Source: Vibrio crassostreae 9ZC13
GTDB lineage: Bacteria; Pseudomonadota; Gammaproteobacteria; Enterobacterales; Vibrionaceae
Reading direction: 5' to 3'
Assembly (NCBI RefSeq): GCF_000272045.2
Contig: NZ_AJYZ02000041.1
Location: forward strand, 344,012 to 408,011
Length of the DNA stretch: 64,000 nt
Shown: piece after piece, positions 30,756-40,931 of the stretch
How the letters are laid out: each line of letters begins with the position of its first letter
Numbering within the stretch: the first letter of the stretch is position 1
Notes under the pieces: model-generated
Told to the model about the DNA's origin: nothing
The model's database searches: none
The model's input: only the letters and a program-made list of their open reading frames with translations
Position numbers and translations under genes: made by a program

Positions 30756-31598
30756 ATGTTTAAGAAAACCATCATTGTTATCACGTTATTGATAACGCTT
30801 GCTGTCGTTAGTTTTCATTTTATCTTCGTGATCCCGAATAAACCCAACCTGATCATTTCCTCTCAAAGTACCAGTAACGACATCTACAGTTGCTACCAAA
30901 ACTCTGCACCGAAAGCGATTGATGTGTCTGATGGCTTAGACATTACGGTGTGGAATATCTACAAGCAAAACCGAAATAATTGGCAGAGTGAGTTAAATAA
31001 GCTGTCGGCAGGTAGCGATTTAGTCTTGCTGCAAGAAGCTAGTATGACAGAAGGACTTCGCCAATGGGTAATGAGCGGACAGTGGGGAAGCACACGTGTT
31101 AATGCGTTTGAGGCCTTTGAGCAAAGTGCTGGGGTACTCAACCTAGCAACCCATTTACCGATTGAAGCGTGTGCTTATACTCATGAAGAACCTTGGCTTC
31201 AACTGCCTAAATCGGCGCTTTGGTCGCGTTACCAACTAAACAATGGCGAAGAGCTGGCTGTGATTAATATCCACGCTGTGAACTTTACCTTTGGTACGGA
31301 AGATTACGAGGCTCAGCTCAAGAGCTTAACTGACAATCTGCAAAAGTATCGTGGGCCGGTTATTTTTGCTGGGGACTTTAATAGCTGGAGTGAAGCTCGC
31401 TTTGCTGTATTGAAAGATGCGTTGGAGAAGGTTGGTTTGACGGAAGTTGCCTTTGAGCCAGATAACAGAACTCAGTTCATTACAGGACTGGTGCTCGACC
31501 ATGTGTTCTATCGAGGGCTAGAGGTAGAAAAAGCAAAAGCGCCCATTACGGACGCTTCTGATCATAACCCTATGCGAGTGACCTTTAAGGCTAAATAG
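30756..31598 (+). CDS. Endonuclease/exonuclease/phosphatase family protein (YafD-like)
   Basis: A 280-residue protein with an N-terminal membrane anchor or signal (about residues 4-26) and an EEP-fold domain: LDITVWNIYKQN, DLVLLQEAS, the AGDFNSWSEARF motif with catalytic Asp/Asn, and the C-terminal LDHVFYRG and TDASDHNPM with catalytic Asp-His. These enzymes cut phosphodiester or phosphomonoester bonds; the substrate is not known. The domain appears to lie outside the cytoplasm. The frame stays open back into glnB, but ATG 30756, preceded by TAGGGTG, gives a sensible start. Confidence 0.85.
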   Translation: MFKKTIIVITLLITLAVVSFHFIFVIPNKPNLIISSQSTSNDIYSCYQNSAPKAIDVSDGLDITVWNIYKQNRNNWQSELNKLSAGSDLVLLQEASMTEGLRQWVMSGQWGSTRVNAFEAFEQSAGVLNLATHLPIEACAYTHEEPWLQLPKSALWSRYQLNNGEELAVINIHAVNFTFGTEDYEAQLKSLTDNLQKYRGPVIFAGDFNSWSEARFAVLKDALEKVGLTEVAFEPDNRTQFITGLVLDHVFYRGLEVEKAKAPITDASDHNPMRVTFKAK

Positions 31599-31667
31599 TG
31601 ATTAGCTATTAGTCATTGGAACTTAACCATTCGCACGGTGGTTACCTTGGGAAATCTAACGGAACAA

Positions 31668-31692
31668 TAGGCTAGAGAGTCTTCGCTAGCCT
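31668..31692. terminator. Possible terminator between the EEP and Yip1 genes
   Basis: GGCTAG and CTAGCC form a stem around AGAGTCTTCG; the T-tail is interrupted (TTATCTCTT). It lies where two convergent genes end, but the match is weak. Confidence 0.4.
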
Positions 31693-31704
31693 TATCTCTT
31701 CTAC

Positions 31705-32391
31705 TTAAAAGATTAAAATGTAGAGCGCCCAGATTAGGTAGTAGCCAACCCATGGTAAGCCTGAAATCACAAGCGCTTGCCCGCGTTCAAACTCAGTCCA
31801 CGTTAATACCGCAGCATAACCTAGCACGATGTACCATGGCAGAAGCAGTGGTAATGAGCTAGCAAACTGTGACCAATCATTAGTTAGCGGTAACTTGATC
31901 AAGCCATTTAAGCTGTTCAAGTCGGCAGCGTAGTTCATCACATGTCCATGCTTGAGTATTAGGCTTGCGTAGCTTGCTACATCACCTAAAACAGCTGGGA
32001 ATATAACAACCGATGCCGCTGCAAACCATCGCCAAAAGCTGTGCTGATGTTGGCTTGGCTTGGTTGCTAGGTTAAACCAGAATGCCAATAGAACGATGGT
32101 TAATGTTCGGCCAAATACGTCGCTGATGATTTCACTTGCGAGTAAGGTATTGCTGTCAAGTAACGCCAATTGGTCAGGGTTCGTTTGAGCCAGTTGCTGC
32201 GAGAGCTCTGCACTTAACCATGCAAAATCTACATTCGAAAAATAAGCACCCCAAAACAAAAATGGGCTGAGCATTAATACGACGTAGGGTTGCCATCCCC
32301 AAGCACTTCGTTGATAAAGCGCTAAGAAACAAGCTGTTGGCGAACGGAATATATCCAACAGCATGACGAGTGGGTTACTTGACGGGTTCAT
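31705..32391 (-). CDS. Yip1-domain membrane protein
   Basis: A 228-residue protein with about five membrane segments and a Yip1-like layout: the N-terminal LLDIFRSPTACFLALYQRSAWGWQPYV, then hydrophobic helices with FWRWFAAASVVIFPAVLGD. The function of bacterial Yip1 proteins is unknown. Its ATG overlaps the mltD stop by four bases, so it is translationally coupled to a peptidoglycan lyase and may act in the envelope. Confidence 0.75.
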   Translation of the reverse strand: MNPSSNPLVMLLDIFRSPTACFLALYQRSAWGWQPYVVLMLSPFLFWGAYFSNVDFAWLSAELSQQLAQTNPDQLALLDSNTLLASEIISDVFGRTLTIVLLAFWFNLATKPSQHQHSFWRWFAAASVVIFPAVLGDVASYASLILKHGHVMNYAADLNSLNGLIKLPLTNDWSQFASSLPLLLPWYIVLGYAAVLTWTEFERGQALVISGLPWVGYYLIWALYILIF

Positions 32392-33962
32392 ACACTTACC
32401 TTAGTTACATCAACATACAGCTTCAGTTTTTGTCCTGGCTGTAGGTATTTTTTGTTCTGCAAAGTGTTCCATTTTACAACATCTGTACTTTTTACTTTGA
32501 ACTTTGATGCAATACCGCTGACTGTGTCACCTGATCTTACGTTATAAAAGATCGTACGGATGATGGCGCCGTCTGAGCCGTTCTTCCAAATGACCAGTTC
32601 TTGACCAACTCTAAGCGTGTCGCGTGGTCCCATGCCATTCCACTTAGCCAGTGATTGATGAGAGACCTTATTTGCGCGTGCAATCGTCCATAGGCTGTCA
32701 CCACTTCTTACAGTATGGCTGAGCTTATATTGACCACGACTCTTCGACTGTGTGCTTGCTAGGCGGTTTGAGGCGCTTAGGGCGTATGTCTTGTCGTCTT
32801 TGGTGGATGTTGGGATAAGTAAGTGCTGGCCAATACGAATATTGTTGTTGCTCAAACCGTTTGCAGAGCGGATCACTTTGCTGGTGGTGTTATATTTGCT
32901 TGCCAGTACGCTAATGCTGTCACCAGATTGAACCTTGTAACGCACCAACTTCATGCCTTTGCCTTTATTGGCAGCGACTTCTTTGTTGAATTTCTCAACT
33001 GAATCTAAAGGAAGTAATAGTTGTTGGTGTTTCTCTGGTGCCGTTGCCCATTGGTTGTAAGCCGGGTTGTAACCTTGAAGTTCTTTGACAGGAATGCCTG
33101 CGTAGTTCGCAGCAATGGCTAAATCAAGCTGTTCTTCAGGGTTAACCAGAGTCAGCACTGGCTTATTCGGGATCGCCGGAATATCGATGCCATACTTTTC
33201 TTGGTTGGCAATGACATCTGCTAGAGCAAGCAGTTTAGGTACATAGCTGCTGGTCTCTTTTGGTAAGTCCAAAGAGAAAAAGTCGATTGGCTTGCCAAGC
33301 TTCTTGTTCTTGCGGATTGCGCTGTTTACTCGACCACCACCACTGTTATAGGCAGCAATCGCATGATTCCAGTCGCCATCGAAACGTCGGTTAAGATCTG
33401 AGAGGAAGTCCAATGCGGCGTCGGTAGAGGCGGCAACATCGCGGCGGCCGTCATACCAAAAGTTCTGTTCAAGCCCGTAGTCTTTGCCAGTGCCTGAAAT
33501 GAATTGCCATAGACCAGCAGCACTGCCATGAGAGTAGGCAAACGCATCGAAAGAGCTTTCTACAACGGGTAGTAGTGCCAATTCTAGTGGTAAGCCTTTT
33601 TCTTCAATCTTAGTCGTGATCAGATACAAGAAAGGTTCAGCACGCTTTGATACTGTTTTTAGATGACTCGGGTGCTTGAGATACCAAGTTCGGTAGTAGT
33701 CGACCTTCTTTTGGTCTGGCACTTCCATTTCAAGTTGCATCGCAATGCGTTTCCAAACATCTTCTTGTGTTTGTGGAGTAACGACAGGTGCTTCAACTTT
33801 TTGATCTTCTTTGGCTGTTGCTTCTGATGAAACGTTCGCTTGAGAAACTTCTTTAGTAGGAGATGTGTTGGTTTGCTCGGAAGCTTGGTCTGGATTCTCT
33901 GACTGAGTTAATTGGCAACCAGAAAGTAGTAATACCAAAGCCCAGCTGTACTTAACTCGCAT
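32388..33962 (-). CDS. mltD: Membrane-bound lytic murein transglycosylase D
   Basis: MltD cuts glycan strands of peptidoglycan with formation of 1,6-anhydro ends, aiding wall growth and recycling. The 524-residue precursor has a lipobox (LLLSGC), a low-complexity Ser/Thr/Glu linker to about residue 65, an SLT domain with catalytic Glu in LLPVVESSFDAFAYSHGSAA, and three C-terminal LysM repeats (YKVQSGDSISVLA, HTVRSGDSLWTIA, YNVRSGDTVSGIA) that bind the wall. It follows gloB on the same strand and overlaps the Yip1 gene. Confidence 0.95.
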   Translation of the reverse strand: MRVKYSWALVLLLSGCQLTQSENPDQASEQTNTSPTKEVSQANVSSEATAKEDQKVEAPVVTPQTQEDVWKRIAMQLEMEVPDQKKVDYYRTWYLKHPSHLKTVSKRAEPFLYLITTKIEEKGLPLELALLPVVESSFDAFAYSHGSAAGLWQFISGTGKDYGLEQNFWYDGRRDVAASTDAALDFLSDLNRRFDGDWNHAIAAYNSGGGRVNSAIRKNKKLGKPIDFFSLDLPKETSSYVPKLLALADVIANQEKYGIDIPAIPNKPVLTLVNPEEQLDLAIAANYAGIPVKELQGYNPAYNQWATAPEKHQQLLLPLDSVEKFNKEVAANKGKGMKLVRYKVQSGDSISVLASKYNTTSKVIRSANGLSNNNIRIGQHLLIPTSTKDDKTYALSASNRLASTQSKSRGQYKLSHTVRSGDSLWTIARANKVSHQSLAKWNGMGPRDTLRVGQELVIWKNGSDGAIIRTIFYNVRSGDTVSGIASKFKVKSTDVVKWNTLQNKKYLQPGQKLKLYVDVTKVSV

Positions 33963-34032
33963 GTTACAGCCTTTTTAATTAACGGCCGATGATAATACTT
34001 GCCACCCCCTATGAGTGACAAGTCTGTATTTG

Positions 34033-34791
34033 TTAAAATTCGTTCTTCCACGCACGTAAAGCGGTGAATACCGATAAAGGATCGGTCTGCTCGGTGCGAT
34101 TAGACACTGATTTCACTACACTTGGCTCGGTATAGCGCAGGAAGGGGTTCACAAACTTCTCTTGTCTCAAATTTGTGGGGATGGTCGACTTATTTTGAGC
34201 GCGAAGTCGGTTCACTTGGTCGCGATATTGCTGCAAATGTTGGTTATCAGGCTCTACGGCTAATGCGAAAGCGATATTGGCTGCAGTGTACTCATGTGCA
34301 CAATAAACTTCGGTTTCTTGAGGCAGAGCCGTGATCTTATTCAGTGCATCGAACATCTGTTGTGGTGTGCCTTCCATGATTCGGCCACAGCCCGCAGAGA
34401 ACAACACATCACCACAAAACAGTTTGGCATCGCCCACATAACCAATATGACCCGCAGTATGGCCACTGAGCCCTAGGACGAGGAATACTTCGCCAAACAG
34501 TTCTAATTGATCACCATCATCGACCGGATGAGTTAAGGTAGGGATAGGTTCATTCCTTGGACCGACAACATCCACGCCGGGAAATTGTCTAACGAGTTCT
34601 GGAACACCACCAATGTGATCGTGGTGGTGGTGTGTAATCAAGATTGCATCTAAAGTTAGCTCATGGTGTGCCAAGTACTCTAATACTGGAGCCGCATCAC
34701 CAGGGTCGACGACAGCACAACGGCGATCGCTATTTTGAATCAGCCAGATGTAATTGTCGTTAAATGCAGGTATGCTTTTGATATGTAACAT
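34033..34791 (-). CDS. gloB: Hydroxyacylglutathione hydrolase (glyoxalase II)
   Basis: GloB hydrolyses S-lactoylglutathione, finishing methylglyoxal detoxification. The 252-residue protein has the metallo-beta-lactamase motif [10 protein letters not shown], the bridging Asp region [11 protein letters not shown] and [14 protein letters not shown], and the C-terminal [15 protein letters not shown]. The start at ATG 34791 has GGAG upstream and matches the family N-terminus [16 protein letters not shown]. The divergent yafS starts 53 bp away; gloB-yafS-rnhA-dnaQ is the E. coli order. Confidence 0.96.
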   Translation of the reverse strand: MLHIKSIPAFNDNYIWLIQNSDRRCAVVDPGDAAPVLEYLAHHELTLDAILITHHHHDHIGGVPELVRQFPGVDVVGPRNEPIPTLTHPVDDGDQLELFGEVFLVLGLSGHTAGHIGYVGDAKLFCGDVLFSAGCGRIMEGTPQQMFDALNKITALPQETEVYCAHEYTAANIAFALAVEPDNQHLQQYRDQVNRLRAQNKSTIPTNLRQEKFVNPFLRYTEPSVVKSVSNRTEQTDPLSVFTALRAWKNEF

Positions 34792-34844
34792 TATTGGTTC
34801 TCCAGTCACTATTAGTGCGACAGAATAAGTGAGACAGATTATTG

Positions 34845-35627
34845 ATGAAGCCAGCACGTAGCAGAAAGAAGTTTGAACGTCCTTACACTTGGGCGCAATT
34901 GCACAATGGGGACTGGTTGAGAGAATCTATTCAAACTCGACTCGATGAGTGGTGCCCAAAGCTATTTGGTTACCATATGCTCAAGCTCGGTGGCCTCAGT
35001 AGTGAGATTTCTAGCTGCACATGCAACATTCAACATCAAGTAAACCTAGATATCCAGAACCCATTACATAATGTGATAGCGGATGGCTATAATTTACCCT
35101 TTTTGGAGAAAAGCTTTGATGTTGTAGTACTGAGTCATCACCTAGATTATAGCAATGACCCGCATCGCTTATTGAGAGAAGTCGACCGAGTGATGATGGA
35201 CGATGGCTATATCATTATCACGGGCTTCAACCCAATCAGTGTCACTGGGCTTGCCAGTTTGATGCCTTGGCGAAAGAACAGCTTGCCTTGGAGTGGGCGT
35301 ATGTACACGCCAAGTCGAATTAAAGACTGGTTAGGTGTACTTAACTATGAAGTAATTCATTGTGACACCTACGCGCTGTTTCCGATGAGTAAGTATCAAG
35401 CGATGTGGACGTGGTTGGAGAACAGCTTAGGTGGTTGTGCATCCTTCGCCGGAAGCCAATACTTTATTGTTGCTCGCAAGCGTACTTACCCGCTAAAACC
35501 CATCAAACCACATTGGCACCTTAAGCGACGTTTCTCGCCTGTTGGGGCAAGTTTTAGAACCAATACGCGCCGTACAATGGATTCAGCCAAAGCGTCATAT
35601 CCGCTAAAAACAGAAAAAGCCGATTAG
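34845..35627 (+). CDS. yafS: YafS-like methyltransferase-fold protein
   Basis: A 260-residue soluble protein with a class I methyltransferase outline: the centre [25 protein letters not shown] (motifs for the acidic loop and strand 4), [21 protein letters not shown] and a C-terminal basic tail rich in Arg/Lys. The usual glycine-rich SAM loop is poorly kept ([13 protein letters not shown]). The position between gloB and rnhA matches E. coli yafS. Substrate unknown. ATG 34845 is preferred to the TTG just before it. Confidence 0.8.
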   Translation: MKPARSRKKFERPYTWAQLHNGDWLRESIQTRLDEWCPKLFGYHMLKLGGLSSEISSCTCNIQHQVNLDIQNPLHNVIADGYNLPFLEKSFDVVVLSHHLDYSNDPHRLLREVDRVMMDDGYIIITGFNPISVTGLASLMPWRKNSLPWSGRMYTPSRIKDWLGVLNYEVIHCDTYALFPMSKYQAMWTWLENSLGGCASFAGSQYFIVARKRTYPLKPIKPHWHLKRRFSPVGASFRTNTRRTMDSAKASYPLKTEKAD

Positions 35628-35640
35628 TTGTCGGCTTTTC
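35616..35640. terminator. Terminator overlapping the end of yafS
   Basis: A 9-bp stem AAAAGCCGA/TCGGCTTTT with a seven-base loop includes the last codons and stop of yafS. It can serve both strands at this convergent gene end. Confidence 0.75.
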
Positions 35641-35725
35641 ATCTATCAATTCGATTGAGAAATTGTCAATTAGTTTAAGAAATTATAAATCGCTTTCTGA
35701 AATGTGCGTCTAATTAAAAAGACGA

Positions 35726-36190
35726 TTAGCTTGGTTGATAGCCCGTATCTTCTAGAGTCGGATTCTCCGCTGCATTTCGCGCTAAATCATCACACATTTC
35801 GTTTTCTCTGTGTCCGGCGTGTCCTTTTACCCAGCGCCAATCAACGTTATGGCGAGCGGTTTCTTTATCGAGCCTTTGCCACAGATCGGCATTTTTAACC
35901 GGTTTCTTGTCGGCTGTTTTCCAGTCACGCTTTTTCCAGTTATGAATCCACTGTGTGATGCCTTGACGCACGTATTGGCTATCTGTGGTCAGAATCACAG
36001 AGCAAGGTTCTTTGAGGGTTTGCAGAGCCACGACAGCGGCGAGCATTTCCATACGGTTATTGGTTGTTAGCGTGAAACCTTCTGCTAGCGTCTTCTCGAC
36101 TTTTTTGTAGCGAAGTACGATGCCATAGCCGCCGGGACCAGGGTTGCCTAAACAAGAACCATCAGTGAAAATTTCAACTTGTTTCGTCAT
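35726..36190 (-). CDS. rnhA: Ribonuclease HI
   Basis: RNase HI degrades RNA in RNA-DNA hybrids, removing R-loops and primers. The 154-residue protein has all catalytic residues at E. coli positions: Asp10 ([14 protein letters not shown]), Glu48 (NNRMEML), Asp70 (LTTDSQYV), His124 (KGHAGH) and Asp134 (MCDDLA). It is divergent from dnaQ with 56 bp between starts, the classic rnhA-dnaQ arrangement with overlapping promoters. Confidence 0.97.
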   Translation of the reverse strand: MTKQVEIFTDGSCLGNPGPGGYGIVLRYKKVEKTLAEGFTLTTNNRMEMLAAVVALQTLKEPCSVILTTDSQYVRQGITQWIHNWKKRDWKTADKKPVKNADLWQRLDKETARHNVDWRWVKGHAGHRENEMCDDLARNAAENPTLEDTGYQPS

Positions 36191-36246
36191 GATTTGATAC
36201 TATTACCTCAAGCACATTATCGGCATAGTCTGACACAGTTATCCTT

Positions 36247-37014
36247 ATGAATACCAGTAGCACTCCAGAACAAAGCACGAACGAAAAAAACAGTTCGAAC
36301 GAAAATAAGCGCATTGTTGTACTCGATACCGAAACCACCGGTATGAATACAGAAGGTGGCCCTCACTATATGGGTCACCGCATCGTTGAAATTGGTGCAG
36401 TAGAGATCATCAACCGTAGGTTGACCGGGCGTCATTTTCACGTCTACATAAAACCTGATCGTGCGATTCAAGAAGAGGCGATTGGCGTTCACGGTATTAC
36501 CGATGAGTTCTTGATTGATAAGCCTGAATATCAAGACATACATAAAGAGTTTCTCGACTTTATAAAAGGTGCAGAGCTGGTGGCTCATAACGCGCCCTTC
36601 GATACCGGCTTTATGGACTATGAGTTTGAGAAGCTTAATCCAGCGATAGGTAAAACGGATGACTACTGTAAAGTTACCGATACCTTGGCGATGGCGAAGA
36701 AGATATTCCCAGGTAAAAGAAACAACCTAGATATCTTATGTGACCGTTACGGTATTGATAACTCGCACCGTACTCTCCACGGCGCATTACTCGATGCGGA
36801 GATCCTAGCCGACGTCTACTTATTGATGACGGGTGGCCAAACTTCGCTGCAATTTAACGCTGGTCAACAGGAAGGCGAAGCCGAAAGCATACGAAGAGTA
36901 GAAAGTGGTCGAAAATCCCTAAAGGTTTTACGAGCTACGGCCGATGAAGTAGAAGCGCATCAAAGTCGTTTAGATCTCGTCGAGAAAAGCGGAAGCTGCC
37001 TCTGGCGTCAGTAG
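36247..37014 (+). CDS. dnaQ: DNA polymerase III epsilon subunit (proofreading exonuclease)
   Basis: DnaQ is the 3'-5' proofreading exonuclease that binds DnaE in the replicase. The 255-residue protein has exonuclease motifs IVVLDTETTG (Asp27, Glu29), HNAPFDTGFMDYEF and HGALLDAEILADVY, and the C-terminal part needed for DnaE binding. The first 20 residues are an unusual hydrophilic Asn/Ser/Glu-rich stretch before the conserved core. It may be a longer start than used; no shorter ATG is available before the active site. Confidence 0.96.
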   Translation: MNTSSTPEQSTNEKNSSNENKRIVVLDTETTGMNTEGGPHYMGHRIVEIGAVEIINRRLTGRHFHVYIKPDRAIQEEAIGVHGITDEFLIDKPEYQDIHKEFLDFIKGAELVAHNAPFDTGFMDYEFEKLNPAIGKTDDYCKVTDTLAMAKKIFPGKRNNLDILCDRYGIDNSHRTLHGALLDAEILADVYLLMTGGQTSLQFNAGQQEGEAESIRRVESGRKSLKVLRATADEVEAHQSRLDLVEKSGSCLWRQ

Positions 37015-37023
37015 GGAGAGAGT

Positions 37024-38271
37024 ATGTTAAGGGTATTGGCTACCGGTTGTTTATTGCTGTTAAGCTTTAGCTTGCATGCGGCAACAGAATCCGTAATGAG
37101 TTTATTGGACAACCGTTTTCGAGTTGATTCCAGTATTGAACAAGTCACCTTTGTGATTTATCGAGCCGATAACTCTAAACCTGTCGTTTTGGTTCGTCCT
37201 GATGGCAAGAAATACTACTCTTGGCGCAATGCTGATAATGTCCGTTGGTACGAAGAGTCGTCCATGGACATTATATCTATCGACAATCCGATGCCCGGCC
37301 CTTGGCAAGCGATAGGTAAAGTTTCCCCTAAGAACAATATCAAGCTGCTGTCTCATCTTGTTTTGGATGCTAATGAGTTCCCAGATAAGTTGTATCAAAC
37401 AGAGCGCATCAAATTTACCGCTCGACTGACTTCTGATGGCAAGCCACTGGTGCTGCGCGATTTTCTCGATCGCGTGAAGCTTAAGGTTACCTTTACTAAG
37501 TTTGTTGAAAACGAAGAGTCTTTGGTGAGAGAAGCGCGCCCGGTGCCGGTTGTGATGGGCGAGTTTGCCGATGATGGCGCTGATCTTGATGAAAAGGCCG
37601 GAGATGGTGTGTTCACTGTCTCTTTGCCAATTGATATCGAGCCCGGTAAATACCGAGCGCGTATTACCTCTGGTAATGGCGTGTTCCTGCGAGCGCAAGA
37701 GCAAGAAGTCTTGGTTTACCCAACACCGATCACTAGCACCTTCATTCAATCACGAAAAGAGGGTTTACCTCATACTATTGTGGTGTCTGGTGAACAGGGG
37801 ATGATCGCACCGAGCTCGTTAGCGGTTCATGTTGAGCACAAGGCTCCTGATGAATATGTGATGTACAAGCAGGGGCAAGCTGAAGTCGACGCAATGAAAG
37901 TCGCTTTAGAGGTGCCTTATAATGGCGATTTAGGAATTTATAATTGGTCAGGGATGGTTTATGCCACTGATGCTTCAAGTCAGCGCCCGCTGATTTTTCC
38001 AATTACCGAGCAGTCGTACAGCGTTGTTGAAGATATCGACTTAGCAGAGTCACGACGTCTTCAAGAAGAAGCTCTTGCTGAACAGAAGCGTATCGCAACA
38101 GAGTTTATGATCCTTCAAAAACGTGAAGATGACAGACAGCGCAGTATGATCATTATTGCGGTGGGTAATGTGGTCGCTATTCTATTGGGCTTATTGATTT
38201 GGTTTGTGGTTCGTAAGGTCAAGGCGAAGAAAAAAGCGTTACCTGAGATGCAGCTCAAGGCGCCCAAGTAA
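37024..38271 (+). CDS. TIGR03503 family protein, periplasmic with C-terminal membrane anchor
   Basis: A 415-residue protein with a signal peptide (MLRVLATGCLLLLSFSLHA), a large beta-rich extracytoplasmic part (LVRPDGKKYYSW, DDGADLDEKAGDGVFTVSL, which resembles a choice-of-anchor/Ig-like domain), a short charged helix (ESRRLQEEALAEQKRIATEF), one membrane helix near residue 375-395 and a Lys-rich tail. This layout matches the TIGR03503 family, whose role is unknown. It starts 10 bp after dnaQ with GGGAGAGAG before the ATG, so it may be in the dnaQ transcript. Confidence 0.8.
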   Translation: MLRVLATGCLLLLSFSLHAATESVMSLLDNRFRVDSSIEQVTFVIYRADNSKPVVLVRPDGKKYYSWRNADNVRWYEESSMDIISIDNPMPGPWQAIGKVSPKNNIKLLSHLVLDANEFPDKLYQTERIKFTARLTSDGKPLVLRDFLDRVKLKVTFTKFVENEESLVREARPVPVVMGEFADDGADLDEKAGDGVFTVSLPIDIEPGKYRARITSGNGVFLRAQEQEVLVYPTPITSTFIQSRKEGLPHTIVVSGEQGMIAPSSLAVHVEHKAPDEYVMYKQGQAEVDAMKVALEVPYNGDLGIYNWSGMVYATDASSQRPLIFPITEQSYSVVEDIDLAESRRLQEEALAEQKRIATEFMILQKREDDRQRSMIIIAVGNVVAILLGLLIWFVVRKVKAKKKALPEMQLKAPK

Positions 38272-38356
38272 CTCGCTTAGATGATTAGATTGTCTAGAGA
38301 GAATAAGCTGCTAGATAAAGCATTGGAATTTGTGGCAACGAAATCATGAACAAAAA

Positions 38357-38385
38357 AACGGGACTCATAGTAGTCCCGTTTTTGT
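38357..38385. terminator. Terminator between TIGR03503 gene and fadE
   Basis: A 9-bp stem AACGGGACT/AGTCCCGTT with a six-base loop, flanked by A- and T-runs, can stop transcription from both convergent genes. Confidence 0.88.
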
Positions 38386-38399
38386 TTCTTTTTCTGGCC

Positions 38400-40865
38400 T
38401 TAAGCGACGTTATCAATCGATTGGTCTGGGTACTGAGATTTTGCTGCAAGCTCCTCTGGTGAGAAGTCATCCACGTTAATCGTGTACAGTCTATGTTCCT
38501 CAGCGCTAATCAGAAGATTTGCTTCGTCTTGCGTTAAGATACCTTTCTCAAGTCCCAACTGAGCAACAAGATCAAGTCGTAAGAAGGCACGTTTTTGATG
38601 TGTCTCTTTGCAGACTTTGTCGAACAGAGGTTCAGCTTGAAGAATCACTTCTAGCGCTTTTTCAATCTTACCTACTGGGTTGTATTCCGTCGCTTCTAGG
38701 TATTGGCCGCGACCTATACGAGAGCGTGTTTCGCTTGGTGTTTGTAGAATGTGCGCAACTTTGCTATCGAGCTTGTCGTTTGGAGCACGACGGATACGAC
38801 CAAATGGCATTAGCACAACACGAAGCAGACGACCAATCACAGGGTTAGGGAAGTTCGCTAAGAATTCATCAATCGCCACTTCAGTCTGACGTAAGCTATC
38901 TTGCATCCCCCAATGTACTAACGGTAGATCTTCAGCGTGGCTGCCTTCACTTTCAAAGCGCTTCAACGTTGCTGAACCGAGGTAAAGTTGACTTAAGATA
39001 TCACCCAGTCTTGCTGATAAACGTTCTCTACGCTTCAGTGATCCGCCTAGAACTGCCATTGAAATATCAGACAGTAGCGCTAGGTTTGCACTGTAGCGGT
39101 TTAGCTGTTGGTAGTAACGCTGTGTCTGTTTATCTGTTTTATTTGAAGGTGTTGGCGCATCAGAACCACGACCATCGGTTAAACCAAACCACAAGCTGCG
39201 GACTAGGTTGCTCATCGTAAAGCTAACGTGCCCTGCTAACGCTGAATCAAACTTATCAAGCGCATCGCTGCTTTCAGAATAAGCCGCTTCCATTTCGTTC
39301 AGTACGTAAGGGTGACAGCGAATCGCACCTTGACCATAGATGATCATTGAACGAGTCAGGATGTTTGCGCCTTCAACCGTAATCGCGATAGGCGAACCTT
39401 GGTAGCCACGAGCTAGGAAGTTCGATGGGCCTAAACAAATGCCTTTACCACCGACGATATCCATCGCATCAATGATGCTGCGTTGGCCACGGTGAGTACA
39501 GTGGTACTTAACGATTGCAGAGATAACCGAAGGCTTTTCGCCTAGGTCGATACCTGCGACGGTTAGGTTACTTGCAGCGTCCATTACATAAGCGTTACCC
39601 GCTAGGCGTGCAAGTGGCTCTTCAACCCCTTCCATGCGGCCAATAGGCTGTTTGAACTGACGGCGGATACGAGCGTAAGCGCCTGTTGCGAGCGCAGCAG
39701 ACTTGATGCCACCAGTTGAATTTGAAGGCAGTGTGATACCACGACCAACCGACAGGCACTCAACCAGCATACGCCAGCCTTGACCGGCCATTTTCTGACC
39801 GCCAATGATGAAATCGATAGGCACGAAGATATCGTCGCCTTGCGTCGGGCCATTTTGGAAAGGTACGTTTAGTGGGAAGTGGCGGTTGCCAATCTCTACG
39901 CCTTTTAAATCCGTTGGGATAAGCGCACAAGTGATACCAAGATCTTTTTGATCACCAAGCAGGCCATCCGGGTCACGAAGTTTAAAAGCTAAGCCTAATA
40001 CCGTCGCGACAGGCGCGAGAGTGATGTAACGCTTGTTCCAAGTTAGGCGCATGCCGAGTACTTCTTCGCCTTGCCAGTCGCCTTTACAAACCACACCGTA
40101 ATCTGGAATAGAGCCAGCGTCTGAGCCAGCTTCTGGGCTAGTTAGTGCGAAACAAGGGATCTCTTTACCTTCCGCTAGGCGAGGCAGGTAGTGGTTTCTT
40201 TGTTCTTCTGTACCGTAGTGTTGTAAAAGCTCACCAGGGCCTAATGAGTTAGGTACGCCAACCGTCGATGACAATACACTAGAAACGCCTGTTAGCTTCT
40301 GTAGAACCAAAGATTGAGCGTAAGCTGAGAACTCTAAGCCGCCGTATTTTTTCTTGATGATCATGGCGAAGAATTTATGGTCTTTCAGGTATTGCCATAC
40401 TTCTGGTGGCAAATCAGCAAGCTCATGAGTGACTTGGTAATCATTGACCATTTCACACACGATATTTACTGGACCATCTAAAAACGCTTGCTCAGCTTCA
40501 GAGAGTTTCGGGTCAGCAATGTTCTGAAGTTTCTTCCATTCAGGTTTGCCTTTGAACAGCTCTGCTTCCCACCATACTGTGCCGGCTTCTAGTGCTTCTT
40601 TTTCTGTCTGAGACATCGCCGGTAGAACTTTCTTAAATAAAGAGAGTGCTTTTTGGCTGATCAGTGTCTGACGAATGGTCGGTACAGCAAAGATCGCAAC
40701 GGCTAATAGATAGCAAAGCCAGCCGGTAACAGCCACGCCGCCAAGCAGTGTTAATGCTACCATTGCGCCGGTTAATACAACTAATGCACGTACCAGACTA
40801 ACTCTATGGTAAAGACAGACGCCTAAGATGGCGGTCATGCCGAGTAGGGAGAGCAATATGTTCAT
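38400..40865 (-). CDS. fadE: Acyl-CoA dehydrogenase FadE
   Basis: FadE oxidises acyl-CoA to enoyl-CoA, the first step of fatty acid beta-oxidation, using FAD. The 821-residue protein has two N-terminal membrane segments (about residues 3-75), an acyl-CoA dehydrogenase core ([51 protein letters not shown] and [16 protein letters not shown]), and the long C-terminal DUF1974 domain typical of the E. coli FadE type. It faces gmhA divergently, as in E. coli. A FadR-like operator overlaps its predicted -35 element. Confidence 0.95.
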   Translation of the reverse strand: MNILLSLLGMTAILGVCLYHRVSLVRALVVLTGAMVALTLLGGVAVTGWLCYLLAVAIFAVPTIRQTLISQKALSLFKKVLPAMSQTEKEALEAGTVWWEAELFKGKPEWKKLQNIADPKLSEAEQAFLDGPVNIVCEMVNDYQVTHELADLPPEVWQYLKDHKFFAMIIKKKYGGLEFSAYAQSLVLQKLTGVSSVLSSTVGVPNSLGPGELLQHYGTEEQRNHYLPRLAEGKEIPCFALTSPEAGSDAGSIPDYGVVCKGDWQGEEVLGMRLTWNKRYITLAPVATVLGLAFKLRDPDGLLGDQKDLGITCALIPTDLKGVEIGNRHFPLNVPFQNGPTQGDDIFVPIDFIIGGQKMAGQGWRMLVECLSVGRGITLPSNSTGGIKSAALATGAYARIRRQFKQPIGRMEGVEEPLARLAGNAYVMDAASNLTVAGIDLGEKPSVISAIVKYHCTHRGQRSIIDAMDIVGGKGICLGPSNFLARGYQGSPIAITVEGANILTRSMIIYGQGAIRCHPYVLNEMEAAYSESSDALDKFDSALAGHVSFTMSNLVRSLWFGLTDGRGSDAPTPSNKTDKQTQRYYQQLNRYSANLALLSDISMAVLGGSLKRRERLSARLGDILSQLYLGSATLKRFESEGSHAEDLPLVHWGMQDSLRQTEVAIDEFLANFPNPVIGRLLRVVLMPFGRIRRAPNDKLDSKVAHILQTPSETRSRIGRGQYLEATEYNPVGKIEKALEVILQAEPLFDKVCKETHQKRAFLRLDLVAQLGLEKGILTQDEANLLISAEEHRLYTINVDDFSPEELAAKSQYPDQSIDNVA

Positions 40866-40912
40866 GATCGATTTCCTTTTCAGAGATCACTTATTGTTAT
40901 TAAGTTTTAGGT

Positions 40913-40931
40913 AAGAGGTCTAACCAGTCAA
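40913..40931 (-). promoter_or_regulatory. Probable FadR operator and -35 element of fadE
   Basis: On the minus strand the 17 bases from 40929 read GACTGGTTAGACCTCTT. The FadR consensus is AACTGGTCNGACCTGTT, so 13 of 16 fixed positions agree. A -35-like TTGACT (5 of 6) covers 40931-40926 and a -10-like TAAAAC follows 16 bases later, so bound FadR would block the promoter and long-chain acyl-CoA would relieve it. Confidence 0.7.

Noticed and set aside
37102..37749. 215-codon frame on the minus strand inside the TIGR03503 gene
   Set aside because: The plus-strand gene has a signal peptide, anchor and family match; the minus frame has none.
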